Source: Spinellus fusiger
Lineage: Eukaryota > Mucoromycota > Mucoromycetes > Mucorales > Phycomycetaceae
Assembly: GCA_025094145.1 (NCBI GenBank)
Contig: JALLLS010000106.1
Location: forward strand, 1-64,000
Direction: 5' to 3'
DNA length: 64,000 bases
The translations under genes were made by a program, and so were the position numbers. Below, piece after piece: positions 1-18,133 of this stretch (positions are counted from its first letter, which is position 1; each line of letters begins with the position of its first letter). The notes beneath the pieces were generated by a model. It made no database searches. It was not told the DNA's origin and saw only the letters and a list, made by a program, of their open reading frames with translations.

Positions 1-3000
1 TAATAATCACGATTTATGATATATTTATCTACAACTCACTATATTATGTGTTTGAAAGTATGAGCACAATAAGCTCCATGTTCCGCCATTAATGAGATTA
101 GTTTCATCAATAGGACAAGTCAAACTCTAAATACAATATGAATAACGTGTCGACCTATTCAATAAAGAATAAAAAAAATAAATAAACTAAATGCAACATG
201 CTATTAGATGAAAGAGTATCTCGGCTTTTTTTTTCTATTCAATTTCTTGCTGCCTTTCTTAATAGCAGCCAATGCTCATGCCTTTTTCTTTTTTAATTGA
301 AAGTAAAGACAAATAGACTATAGTCTCTTACTCAGTAGAGGTTTAATATATCACTTTCACTGTTTTCTAGTACCTTAATTCAAGGTTTGGAATAACTTTA
401 TACATTTCATTAAAAATATAAATAAAACACTTATAGATACACCTTTCCGTTTAAAAGTACATGTTTAACTCGCATGGTTATCTACCTTTATATAAGAATA
501 TAAACTATGCTGATGATTAGTACTTTATTTCTTATATCTATCTATCATTAAACGAGTTCTTTACCATAACACCACTCTTTAAAGTGTTTGACTCAGTTTA
601 GAGACTATTACTTTGAACATATATACTAATCAGTTTACTGGTCAACTCAGTAAATGAGATCGCCAAAGGCTACTGGTACTTGTTTATCTTTTTTATAGTT
701 CATAATGGTTGATATGTGGAGATAGGTATTCTTATTTCTTTCTCCTTGCACTATGAATGCTTTGGTATGTTTTCTATAGTTCTACTGTTGATTTCTTGTA
801 GGGACTTAATTAAATCATTATCAACAGACATGTATCATACTGGGCAGTGTTGTCCTTCAATGAAGAGCAGACAAGACACTGTTCTACTACTGGTTTCTCT
901 GCAAGGTAGTTGAGAGCAAAGTAATAACTAATCTTTTCAATAGGAAAAATACACTTGTTTGTTTTTATAATTCCTTTTTGTTTGTCATTTATATTTAAAA
1001 TAATAATAGTCTTTTGCTAGAAAAAGACTCTATGTCTATGTCTATATCTATGTCTATATCTATGCATATGTTTGGTTTTTCTTTTTTTTCTTTTTATATA
1101 AAATGAATTTGATTCCAATTAACTATCACTTTTAGCAGAACTTATTCAGTTATCGTTTAGTATAAATTTAAAACAAATAAATAAATAAAAACTGTGCCCT
1201 GTTCATTGTCTTAATTAATTTAAAAACAACTCTCTGCAAAGCTTCCATCTGGGGCTGAACTTCAAGTCTTTTTTAAAAAACTATATTAAATGCATCCAGA
1301 AAAAAGTTTGGTGTAATGCATGTATACCCCTGTTGAAGTAAAAACATTTACTCTATTTGTCTTCTATGCCGTGTTTGCTGATCCACAGGTCGCCTATTTG
1401 GAAAGTCTGTGGATACATTTTTATTCAAAGAAAACCTTGTTGCTTTCTTTGATCTTTCAGAAAGTGTAGATAATGTTACATAGATTAATCATAAGAGGTG
1501 TGTTTGTACAGTCCTAATTCTCCCATTCAATGGTGTCTACACTGAGTCAAATAAAAAATAAATAAAGAAAAAGAAAGAAACAGGTATAAATTCCTGTACA
1601 GATTTACTTTCTGACTCAAGCCTATGAATCTAAAGTATTAGAGATACTAATTTATAGCCAAGTGGTGGTTCATTGTAAAAGTGAACTGCTATTTATCTGT
1701 GGTACTAACACACATCTTAAATGACCGACACGCGATAAACTTCCCCGAGATTTCCCTAAAGAGTAATAAGCTACCACCGTTGTGATCACGGAAATTTATT
1801 TGAGAAGCGTCAAAGAGCCGAAATCTCATTTATAAAGAAGCGTTGATGGTGAGAACTGGATTTTACACCTATAGAAGATGAAATAAAGGCATTCTTTAAG
1901 CAAAAAAAAACTCTATCCATGAGTAAAAAGAGAGAAATTAGCCATTTTCATGGACACTAAAGAGGATTTTTTGTCTGTAAAGTAAAAATAAAATAAAGAT
2001 TGACTGGAATAAATGGTATCAGCAATATCAGTAGTAGATATGCTATTGAGGGCATTATAGCATGCTATATTAACGGATGCATAAGCTCTAATTTTAGTAA
2101 ATAAGCTCACTTGACACTGTAGAAATGATTCTCTTGGAAAAGAAGTCAAGCCATCAAATAACAAAAGAAGAACTGTTTACTCCTTACAAGGCCAAGAAAA
2201 ACAAGGCTTTGCTGGCTTATAGTATGAAGCTCAATCACTACAATGTCCGCCATGATGAATGTTACCTGTGCAAGGGAAACAATGTACCTGTTTGTTCTGA
2301 GGTTAGTATCTTGGAAGTACAGAATGAGAACGCTTGTGGTATGTTTATCTTTGATCCAACAGCTGTCATTGCTCTTTGTAAATCCAAAGACACACGAGCC
2401 TCTTGTGCTATCATACCAACAGAAACATGGCTGTAATTTCTTATAATGATAGCCACTGTCAGGAGATGCAGTAATCTATCACAAGACATGAAAGTGCTAA
2501 TAGTCTTTCCTAGAAACACTAAGCAGGTCAGAATGGCTTTTCCTTTTTTAAGGACAATGACTCGGTTTCTATACCAACAAGACAAGAGAATGCCCTGTTT
2601 TGTGCAATTTACAACTGTACTTGGATGCCCGTTTGAAAAACAATGTTCTTAATAGAATCTGTTTTTGACTCGCTGCTAAACTGAATGACCAGATAGTTCA
2701 GAGTCCATCTTTCTTGTTGCTGCCTACACTACCTACCAAGAACAATAACAATAACAATCCTTCTGCCTTTTTCTTTTTCTGTCCAATGATATTTTAGTTT
2801 AATTTCTAGTGCAATTCAACTGTTTATTGATGAGCATAAATGGAAAAAATAAAAACAATACAAAAGAAGTGACATAGGGGATTCAAAGAGAAAGGTGGGG
2901 AGTTTTGAGTAACTTAATCTCTTTTCTTGTCATGGCAACTATGATAGAAATAAAGGTCTACATACTGTATTTATAGCCAAATAATATTATAGATGTATTG

Positions 3001-3579
3001 CTAGATGTCCTCTTTCTCGATAAAGAGAGTCGTTCTTATAGGTGAGATCAGATAGTGAGTGGGTTCTTCAGTTCAATAAGCTGTTTAACTCATCTTATTA
3101 GATAGGCACACGTGCACGTGTATAAAAAGGATAGACTTACACGTGATCAGAGCTCACTGCACCTGTATCTACAGATGCCTCTTCTCCACACTTGATCAGA
3201 GCATAGTAGATGTGTGAAGGGGTTATGGACTGAAGATCAATAGAGAGTGCCTATTGATCATGTGATATATAAGAGCAATCTGATCTACACTCGTCATGAG
3301 AGAGTGTATGTATGGATAGGTTAAGTCTCATAATAAGTAATAAGTAGCTACACACCTAAAGATTTTTGGGATATAAAAGTAAATACACGGACAATAAAAT
3401 CACACTATTTCTATAATTGGCTAATATATTTGAAAAAGCCTTTTGCTGTCTAAATGAACAATTTCAAACTCTGTCTGCCTATTATAGCAATAGCTACACT
3501 ATCTTCATAAAGTATTGGTGCATTTTTGAGGAATAAAATAGTATAGAAATGTAGTATGGTTCAAAAAAAGACTTATGTG
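1..3579. other. Gene-poor AT-rich region
   Basis: No gene can be supported here. The longest open stretch is 2125-2436 (+, 103 codons), with a CYLCK-type Cys pair and no recognised family. A second 68-codon stretch follows at 2446-2652 in another frame. They could be parts of one decayed gene or chance frames. The rest is AT-rich sequence with short A/T runs and a few CTATGT repeats near 1030-1070. No tRNA or rRNA was recognised. Confidence 0.5.
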
Positions 3580-4200
3580 TATATTGATGTAGTGCAGTGA
3601 TAATTACACCGGATTCTTCTTTGATGTTTTGGTGGATTGGATACCACTAGCTAAAGGTGACTCCTTTCTTTTGGTACCAACAGACTGTACTGTCTTGGAT
3701 CAACAAAAGCATTTGGGTCGTTTGCCTTCTTCTCTTAGCCCAAAAAACGAACATGACGAAAGTTCAATGTTGCTGCCATGTCCTGATTCCAAAAGTATTG
3801 AGAAATCATCTCATAAGAAACTCCAACAGTTTTGGTCATGATCTTCAAACATTGTTGGTTTTTGCACCTAAATAAAATAATAATAATAATAAACTTATTG
3901 GTCTTTTCTTTGACTATCATATTTATAAGCTTTTTACCTTTAAAGACCATGACATGTCACTGTAGGATTCTTCTCTCTTCTGAAGGGTCTTGGGGTGTTG
4001 CACTTTCTTGAATTTATCAAGCTCACCGTTCTTACAGGCAGGATATAGTACTGACTTATTCTAATAGATGATATATGGCTTATCATTCTCGAGACAAATA
4101 TGGAGTACAAGGTAAGCATACTATCTCTCTTGATTGAATTATTACTAATACACTCTTTTGATATTAGGCAAGTAAAGACTCTTTTCAAGTCAGTCTCAGG
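3580..4200 (-). pseudogene. Fanzor-like nuclease relic, element A (C-terminal half, frameshifted)
   Basis: On the minus strand the reading resembles the C-terminal part of fungal Fanzor (eukaryotic TnpB-like, RNA-guided nuclease) proteins. A lysine-rich exon at about 3940-4045 is followed by a short intron and then an exon holding the motif WNQDMAATLNFRH near 3740-3780. That is the position of the RuvC-III Asp block (consensus W-N-R-D-x-A-A-x-N). Just after it the frame must slip by one base to continue as FGLREEGKRPKCFC, and a TGA follows. The continuation matches the tail of element C1 (SRENGTCPECFCR). No RuvC-I Asp is visible upstream, so the copy is truncated and dead. The family call is inference from motifs. 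Confidence 0.5.
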
Positions 4201-4580
4201 TGGTCTTTTCTTTCTTCTATACTGTCTAGGGTATCTAGGGTATATTCTCTAGTGGTATCTATCTCCCAAATATAAAGCACAAGGCCTTTAGGGTATAGAT
4301 TCTATTGTTATGAGGGAATGTAATTAGTCAGTAGCTATAGTCATGCTATAGTATTAGCTATACTATTATAATAAACAACTCTATTCATCAACACTTTATT
4401 CTATTGATAATACAATTTGATAGTGAAGTATACTACAAAAGGAAATAATAAATAGTATACCCATAAACCTTTTGATTTTAATTATTTTTCCATAAAAGGT
4501 GAGTCTTTTAACTATACAAAAGGAAACAAATATCACCGCTTAAAGGCCAGAAAATCTTTGAGTGTGTAGTAATAATAATC
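4160..4580. repeat. Diverged ~400-bp repeat, copy 1 (5' side of element A)
   Basis: This sequence aligns by eye with 19490-19890. Shared blocks include the segments around TTTAGGGTATAGATT, AGTAGCTATAGTCAT, TAATACAATTTGATAGTGA and ACCCATAAACCTTTTGATTT. Each copy lies directly on the 5' side of a minus-strand Fanzor/TnpB-like relic (A here, B at the other site). It is probably an element end or the 5' untranslated part of the element. No open frame covers it. Confidence 0.75.
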
Positions 4581-4938
4581 TATCATAGACAGCTTTGTTA
4601 TTATCAGTGGTGTTTTTCTCTAAAGCTAAGCAATAGACATATCTCGGGATTTATTATTACTGATACTTGTGCTCACCTCGTTAATGTTGCACTACACATT
4701 TGCACACTGTTTCTTGTATTGTTTTTAGTATGGGTGGTTTATGAGATTAATGTACTATGAGTTGGGATTGTGTTATGATGTTGATGTTGTCTATAGATGA
4801 GAGAGAGAGAGCATTGACTCATAATGAAGTATATTTGCGACTGTATATGCTTATAGATGTATAGACTCATACACCTACCCGCTCAGTTGCACTCATTTTG
4901 CACTCATTTTACATTCATTTTACATTCATTTTACATTC

Positions 4939-5170
4939 ACCTATACCTACACCTATACCTACACCTATACATATACCTATACCTATACCTATACCTATAC
5001 CTATACCTATACCTATACCTATACCTATACCTATACCTATACCTATACCTATACCTATACCTATACCTATACCTATACCTATACCTATACCTATACCTAT
5101 ACCTATACCTATACCTATACTTATACCTATACCCACACCCACACCCACACCCACACCCACACCCACACTT
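4939..5170. repeat. Hexanucleotide array (ACCTAT)n then (CACACC)n
   Basis: About 30 nearly perfect units of ACCTAT run from about 4945 to 5130, then switch to CACACC units to about 5168. Both strands read as artificial dipeptide ORFs (Tyr-Leu, Pro-Ile, Gly-Ile), which should not be annotated as genes. The array sits about 350 bp upstream of the Rac gene. Confidence 0.95.
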
Positions 5171-5513
5171 ACAACGCGAGAGGGGGGCCTCGTTCCATCA
5201 AGGCGGACCTCTGCACTCAGTCTCATAGGTTCATCTGTCGCTTGCCCGCCCTTTCACGCGGAATATCAATTAAGGTGTAGATAGTAAAAGTCTCGCTTTT
5301 CTGACCAAGGGTTTCTCCCCTTTTTGTGCTGTTGAACCACTTCACTCTTTAAGCTTCCTTCCCCTTTTCACCCTTTTCACCCTCATCCTCCCCCCTCCCA
5401 AAAAAAAAACTTCTTCCCTTTACCTCACACCTCATCTCTCCATCTTCTCCATTTGAGTACTTGTTGGGTTCAGCAGCCTTTATTATTCTCTTCTTCTTTA
5501 ACTTTGTCATATC

Positions 5514-6252
5514 ATGCAGGCTATTAAATGTGTCGTCGTGGGTGATGGGTAAGTGGACAAGAAAGAGTGAACAGGTAGAGAACGCTTCAAAAAGACAGAT
5601 GACGAATGATCTCCAGTGCTGTTGGAAAAACATGTCTGCTCATCTCTTATACAACCAATGCCTTCCCGGGAGAATACATACCGACTGTGTAAGGTGCAGC
5701 CTTCTTTGTTTGCCTGCTCTCTTACATTGAATTAGCTTTGACAACTACTCGGCCAATGTGATGGTGGATGGAAAACCTATTAACCTAGGCTTATGGGATA
5801 CAGCCGGTCAAGAAGACTACGACCGACTCCGCCCACTCTCTTACCCACAGACGGATGTGTTTTTGATATGTTTCTCACTAGTGAGTCCACCTTCATTTGA
5901 GAATGTAAAGACCAAAGTAAGTGTTATGTGATGGCAAAATGAGTATTTATTCCTGTAACAGTGGTACCCTGAGATTAGCCATCACGCACCCAATACGCCC
6001 ATGATTCTTGTCGGCACAAAGCTGGATCTACGTGAGGACCCAGAAACCATTGCTAAGCTGCGTCAGAAGCACATGGCACCCATTAGCTACTCCCAGAGCT
6101 TACAAATGGCAAAAGACATTGGCGCTGTCAAGTACCTCGAATGTTCAGCCCTCACACAAAAGGGTCTGAAGAACGTGTTTGACGAAGCTATTCGTGCTGT
6201 GCTATGTCCCGCACCACCTCCCAAGCGACAGAAGAAGTGCACTATTCTGTAA
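5514..6252 (+). CDS. RAC1: Rac-type Rho GTPase (4 exons)
   Basis: Exons are 5514-5548, 5617-5688, 5736-5916 and 5962-6252, giving 192 aa, the usual length. The protein is a small GTPase switch that controls actin, polarity and NADPH oxidase in fungi. Visible motifs are the P-loop GDGAVGKTC split by intron 1, switch I PTVFDNYS, switch [25 protein letters not shown], and a basic tail ending in CTIL (CAAX box; terminal Leu predicts geranylgeranylation). The [10 protein letters not shown] segment and the KWYPEISHH segment favour Rac over Cdc42. All introns are GT-AG. The start is the only Met in frame before the P-loop. The gene looks intact. Confidence 0.96.
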
Positions 6253-7381
6253 AATAAATTTCTTATTCTCTTCTCTACGGAGAAGATTGGTTTTTTATTC
6301 TTTCTATTCAATATATGTGTTGGGCTGTTCTTCTTTATCAGTTACTATCACTGACTGTGGTGGCTGTGGTGGGCTTCGTCCTCACTACACCACAACGTAG
6401 GGCCCATATAGACTACAGAAAACATAAAGACAATGAGGCCTGGTATCTTTTGTTGTATGACATGATATGATATGATATGATATGATATGATATGATATGA
6501 TATGATATGATATGATATGATATATGATATGATATGATATGATATATGATATGATATATGATATGATATGATATGATATGATATGATATGATATGATATG
6601 ATATGATATGATATGATATGATATGTTATGTTATGTTATGTTATGTTATGTATGTTATGTATGTTATGTTATGTTGTGCTGGGCTGGGCTGGGCTGGACT
6701 CCTTCATGAGCCCTCTCTCTTCCCTACTCTCCATGGCATTGGACTAACACAGAATGCTATAGTCTCCTATAGAACATCCAGAATACAGAAGAGATTCAGT
6801 AATGTCTGGGAGGGAGTTGGAAGGTAGCAGTGGTATGGTATGTCAGTAGGATCCTCCGACCAATCTATCTAGGTACATTCATCCGCCTGTTTCTAACAGT
6901 AGATCCAATGGATTCTATCTGTTCTCTAATCCTGTGTCTTCTCTGGACAGTGTCTCAAGGAAGCAAGGGAGAAATAGCAGATCTGTTTTAAGATAATCTA
7001 TAGAACTTCTGGGTTGGACTGTTGAGTGACTGTCTTTTCTATCACATTTGTATTTTCAGGTACACCTCCATATGCTATCTAATGAACTTATAAAAGAGAA
7101 AAAAAAACACCAACATGGGTGAGGTACTTATGAGAGAGGCAGAGTAGAAGAACAGTAAAAGTAATTGTAGCAGCATAAGAAGCAATGACTTTGTACTATC
7201 AAAGTCTGGTCTCCAAATCTATTGTGTGACAAGATTAGCACAAATTTACAGCCAAGCACAGTGGAAACATCGTGGGCTATAAAGGAAAAAGAGAGAAATA
7301 GCGGACAGAGTGGATTGAATGAGTATATCCTATCAATCATTTTTCCAATGAAATTTTCATTCTCATTTTATCGTCATTATA
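6253..7381. other. Intergenic region after RAC1, with pentanucleotide array
   Basis: No gene supported. It contains the TATGA/TATGT array (listed separately), a GGGCT run, and unremarkable AT-rich DNA up to the left edge of element C1. Confidence 0.6.
6455..6680. repeat. Pentanucleotide array (GATAT)n to (GTTAT)n
   Basis: A long run of GATAT units with a few 8-base interruptions drifts at about 6625 into GTTAT units and then TGGGC repeats. Noncoding, 200 bp downstream of RAC1. Confidence 0.95.
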
Positions 7382-9163
7382 TTACTAGACATTGTAATAT
7401 CCTTTGCATGACAGAATTCAATAAGACACACTCCATTATGTTTTTATATAGTTTACCTGTAGCATGGGTTTACATCAGTTAGTTAGCCGAGACTCTAGTG
7501 ATCACTGAGGAAGAGGAGGAGGAGGAGAATAAACCAATAGGCTTGGACCTTTTCTTGGTTCTAGCTGTATCCTTGAAGTCATATTTTCTTTTGTTATATC
7601 TACAAAAGCACTCTGGGCAAGTACCATTTTCCCTTGAAGATAACAGACTATGTCTAAAGTATAATGTAGCGGCGAGATTACGATTCCAAAGCTTCAATGT
7701 CCTGTCTTTTATACAATTTTAGTTTGAACACCCATTTGAAGGGAGAAAAGTGAGTTTTTGTCTTTTGTTTCTGATAATGTAGCTTGAGATAGCTCTTCAA
7801 TAGACTCAATGTAATCCTCATCAATAGGCAGTTTGCGGCTACTACCTGAGGAACATCTCGATATAAAGTTTTGCTTGACTACCGACACTGCCACACCATC
7901 AGTTTCTATTGTACCTTGACCTTTGATTTTGAATTGACATGACCTCAAAGATCAAACCTATTGCCTATATATCTCTTGTTTTTTGTTTTGTTTTTGTTTT
8001 TGTTTTTGTTTTTGTTTTTAAAATGTAGAATGTGTGTATCTTTGTGCTTTCATAGATAGATACTTGTTGAGTATTGGTTATTTTGATTGGAGTGTAGAAC
8101 GCATAGTGGCAGTAGTCATCTTTCAATGGGTTGATCTTCTCTCTTATTTGATGCACCTTGGGTGTGAGGCATATTTTACCTGAAGCACCACCCTCTCTGA
8201 TTTGCTTATTAACGAAAGACAAAAATACCTCACGGAAGAAATCATTGGTTATGCATTCATTCAAAGCAAATCCATCTTTACTGAGTAGATAGATCAATGT
8301 ATACATGGAGAATGTATAAGTATGAGAGACAATGGTATTGATATTATGAACAAGATATTGTAAAACAAATGAATAGTCCGATCTCCAACCAGTGTCATGT
8401 AAAGAGGTCTTAATTGTCATTAATGGCTTCTTAGGTTCAAAAGTGTTTGTTTAGTCGACGTACAAGTAAGTCTGTTCTTTTCTATTCAACTTCTTTGTCA
8501 TTCTTCCATTTGACATTTGAACTATTACAATCTAATGATTATTACAGATAAAAGAACTTCAAGGAAATAACCACCAGAAATTACACATACTAATGCAGGC
8601 TATTGTACTCTTATACTATCTCTAAAATATCTATCCACTACATTAAATAAGTTATGACTTATCATAGATGCTTTATTCAATACCATTGATTTTGTAGCTG
8701 TTTTTTTATAAACTGTTAACTGTTAGTTTCCTGTTTTTAATGTATAAGACCTAAAGTAACTGTATCCTGTACATCACTTAGTATATCTCTTCTCAGCATG
8801 TCTTGGTTATGCCGTATTAAATTCAAGTGACCCTAATGTTAGCATACATATCTACTCTATACTGATAAAAGGGCTTTCCAAATAAATGCAAGTGATTTAT
8901 TTTTCTGTACATCAATTTGAGACAGTGGTGTTTTAGTGTGCTTATCTTGACATTTTGGTCATTGACTGAGCATGTATTTCTATTCCAACCTAACTGTTCT
9001 GTAGGAAGAAGAAGTTACCGAGTATATAATTAGAATTAACATCTTTGTTCAAGAAAGTGTGTATAATATTTAGCTGATCTAGACATCTTCCCAAAACACT
9101 ATTAGCCAATCAAAAGGGTGTATTAGCCATTCTTAAAAGGTGATTTCTCAGAAATTATATAAA
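7382..9163 (-). mobile_element. Fanzor-like element C1, internally deleted, ~1.78 kb
   Basis: This segment is repeated almost base for base at 32777-34556. By eye I count roughly ten differences, including one 2-base deletion. Homology begins at TTACTA and ends at ATTATATAAA on both copies and stops abruptly outside. It carries a Fanzor-like coding remnant on the minus strand (7479-8420) and about 700 bp of noncoding sequence on its 5' side. No terminal inverted repeats or clear target-site duplication are visible. The unit structure implies mobilisation or a recent segmental copy. Because the catalytic core is missing, movement would need a nuclease or transposase in trans. Confidence 0.75.
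7479..8420 (-). pseudogene. Fanzor-like protein remnant in C1 (N-terminal and C-terminal parts)
   Basis: Three minus-strand blocks read in order. Block 1 is 8420-7965 (151 codons, starting MTIKTSLHDTGW) and ends in a Lys/Thr repeat made by a GTTTTT tract. Block 2 is 7948-7709, with GQGTIETDGVAVSVV, resembling the conserved TDG-V-S segment before RuvC-I in fungal Fanzors. Block 3 is 7697-7479, with LWNRNLAATLYFRH and GTCPECFCR, the RuvC-III/C-terminal region. The region that should hold the RuvC-I and RuvC-II acidic residues and most of the zinc ribbon is absent, and the RuvC-III Asp is Asn. The product cannot be an active nuclease. Family assignment is by motif only. Confidence 0.5.
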
Positions 9164-9980
9164 AAAATATAAATTATGTTGGAGTTTGTACTTTGTCCCC
9201 TTGACGATTCTAGTCATCCCTCCATGCATAGGATCAACAGCCATATTTACTCACTCTACTATTGTCACTGCATTCTAACCATATATTTCTATCTAAATAC
9301 TATCCTTATTAAATACATAATATAAAAAAGAAATTGAATAGACCCTCTTTTTTTTCATGTTCAGAGTGAACTTCATCCTGTAGAAAATAATAATAATAAA
9401 AAGAGCTCTTTCTATTTACTCAATACCTGCTATTTTGTCCAGAAAGTGTTCTAACCCACAAGTCGGTAAGAATATCAGATTATGTTTTGAAGGTGCAGCT
9501 GTTATACTGTAGAACGGTATGTTTTATACTGTGTTCGAATTATCTTTACTTAGTGTCTCGCCAATCTCTGTCATTGGAGACACCCATAATCACACTCAGA
9601 TTAATACAAGTACGCTGGGCAGTCTGACGGACTTTCAAGTTTTTTGGGGGAATGATGCCAGTAACAATCAGCTGTACTTTCATTTTTAATAACAAATACA
9701 ATAAATGAAAAGTAATAAACACTTGCCAATGCTATTTCTTCTAATTAAAAAGTGTCTACCAATAATAAGGGGCTAAAACACAACATTCTATTTCTTTTCT
9801 TTAAACGAGTCACACACGCGTAGAAGGTGCATATAGCCAATCGTCTTCCTCTTCTTCAAATGCCGGCGTCACAAAGTGACGTGCGTACTGGACGTGTGTA
9901 CTAAACACTCATTCTTCCAACCTGTTTTCACTTCTTTCACATATTTTGCATCTGCGTCTTCTGTAGCTGCAATACATGTA
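9164..9980. other. Intergenic region upstream of INO80
   Basis: About 800 bp of AT-rich DNA between element C1 and the INO80 start. No gene is supported. It must contain the INO80 promoter; nothing specific can be assigned. Confidence 0.5.
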
Positions 9981-16360
<6,380 letters not shown>

Positions 16361-16593
16361 AAGATATTTACAGCATCACTTTTTCCATGTCTTATATAGC
16401 TTTCATAAACACACAAAAACTTTCAATTATTCTATTCTTCTAGGGCGGTTGTTTTATATGTTTCTATGTGTTTTTTTTTCACTGCTAAAAGAAAACAAGC
16501 CCTTTTTCTTTTTAGTGTAAAAAGACCTTTTTAGTGTATGTATGGTGTATATGTATGTACTTTTCCCTCCTTCCTTTCTTCCTTCCTCTAAAC

Positions 16594-17417
16594 TTATGAA
16601 GAAATAACGCCCAAATAATCTTCCTTGATAGTACCAATAGCAAACTTAAAAGAAGAGATTTCCATTCATTTTAGCATACTGTGTTGTTGTTGTTGTTGTT
16701 GCTGGAATGTACTTACGATTTCTGTGGCATCAATACGTGTTCCTACCAGCTTAATGCGCACTTGGACATCCTTCTGAATCATCTATTCTTATGCGTTTAT
16801 CTTCCTACCATTCTACACCTCTTATCAACACTCTTTTGATAGCATACCTGATCTTCAGAAGAATAGCAGGGCGGGTTGCCATTAGGATCGTATCTCATAT
16901 CATTGGGAATCAACTGTAGACAGAGAGGTCAAACGCTTTCTTGTCTTCCAGATAGACACACTTACATGATTAGACACAAACACTTGCAGAGGACCCACGT
17001 CAGCAAAGAATCCCATCTATGAACAGACACATTCCTTTCTGTTATGATCTAATACACACACACACACACACATCTCTATACTCTTATTGCTATACCTTGT
17101 TGACAGTAGTCACCACAGCATCTACTACTTCTCCCTTGTATGGCTTAAGAACAATGGCCTGGTACTTGACCTTGAACTCTGCTAATCCTGATCCTGGTAG
17201 GATTTTTCCTTTCCCAATATTGACAAGGGACACCACAGTAATAATGTATCCAAACCGACCCGAACATGTTCCTTCCACATCAGCATATAGCTTGTCTTTG
17301 AGCTGACTGTGCATATTGGGCCCAAAGTAGGAGGGATGGAGAGTGATAGTGTGGTAGAGTTCTTTCTTTTGACACTGGATTAGCCATCTTTCCTAGGCTT
17401 CTTACCAAAAAGAACAT
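16594..17417 (-). CDS. RPB7: RNA polymerase II subunit Rpb7 (6 exons)
   Basis: Exons in gene order are 17417-17406, 17365-17096, 17016-16966, 16913-16848, 16782-16714 and 16644-16594, giving 172 aa against about 171 in yeast. Rpb7 forms the Pol II stalk with Rpb4 and binds nascent RNA. Visible are the N-terminal RNP-like part ([20 protein letters not shown]), [20 protein letters not shown] in the OB fold, and the conserved tail [13 protein letters not shown]. The first exon is only 12 nt, encoding MFFL. It is convergent with INO80, with 233 bp between the stops. A CA repeat lies in intron 2. Confidence 0.96.
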
Positions 17418-18133
17418 GGTGGGCAGGCGACAAAAAGGTGAGAAGGAAGAATGCAAGGTGTTCTTTACCCCACACCCACCGACAGAGACAGAGAGACAGA
17501 GAGACAGTCACACCCACCCACACCCACACCCACAGTGAGAAACAGGAACAGGGAAACAGACAGCGAGAGAGGGAGACAGAGAGACAGTCACATATTCATA
17601 TTCATAAATACACACATTTATACACATTTTTATAGAGAGAACTGCTGTTAATCCAATGCATTTGTTATCTGAGGTTATCTCTACACTTGTACTTTGGAGT
17701 GGGTTTTTATTTTATTTTATTTTATTTTTTATTTTTTTACTTTTTTATGCACGCTTGAACAAAAATAAACTGAAAATGAAAAAAAGAGAAAGCAGTCTGA
17801 TCCATCCACCTCGTCCATAGAACAAGTCAGAAGAAAAAAGAGAACAACAATGACATCACACAATAACATAGGTAGAGTAAAGACAATTTGACCTACACAC
17901 CAGGAGATCTTTAGGATATAAAAGGAAATAGTCAATACAATTGTTTAAGAAATGACACATCGATTTGAAAAGGAGCAGAAATAAATTAAGATGTATTCAT
18001 GTTAGTTTTTAAACAAAGATTATGTAGATTTACCTGTAAATATCTGAATCACATAGGAAAACACTTTCGATGTGGCGATGTAGTAAAATATGAATACAAA
18101 TATCTATTCTTTTCTACAAAATGGAACTGGTCT
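17418..18133. other. Intergenic region with GACAGA/CACACC microsatellites
   Basis: Purine-rich GAGACA and CACACC repeats fill 17465-17600, and ATTTT repeats lie near 17706-17740. The short frames over the repeats are artefacts. No gene supported. Confidence 0.7.

Noticed and set aside
4857..5284. Three long ORFs over the ACCTAT/CACACC array
   Set aside because: They are translations of a simple repeat in several frames on both strands, with no coding features.
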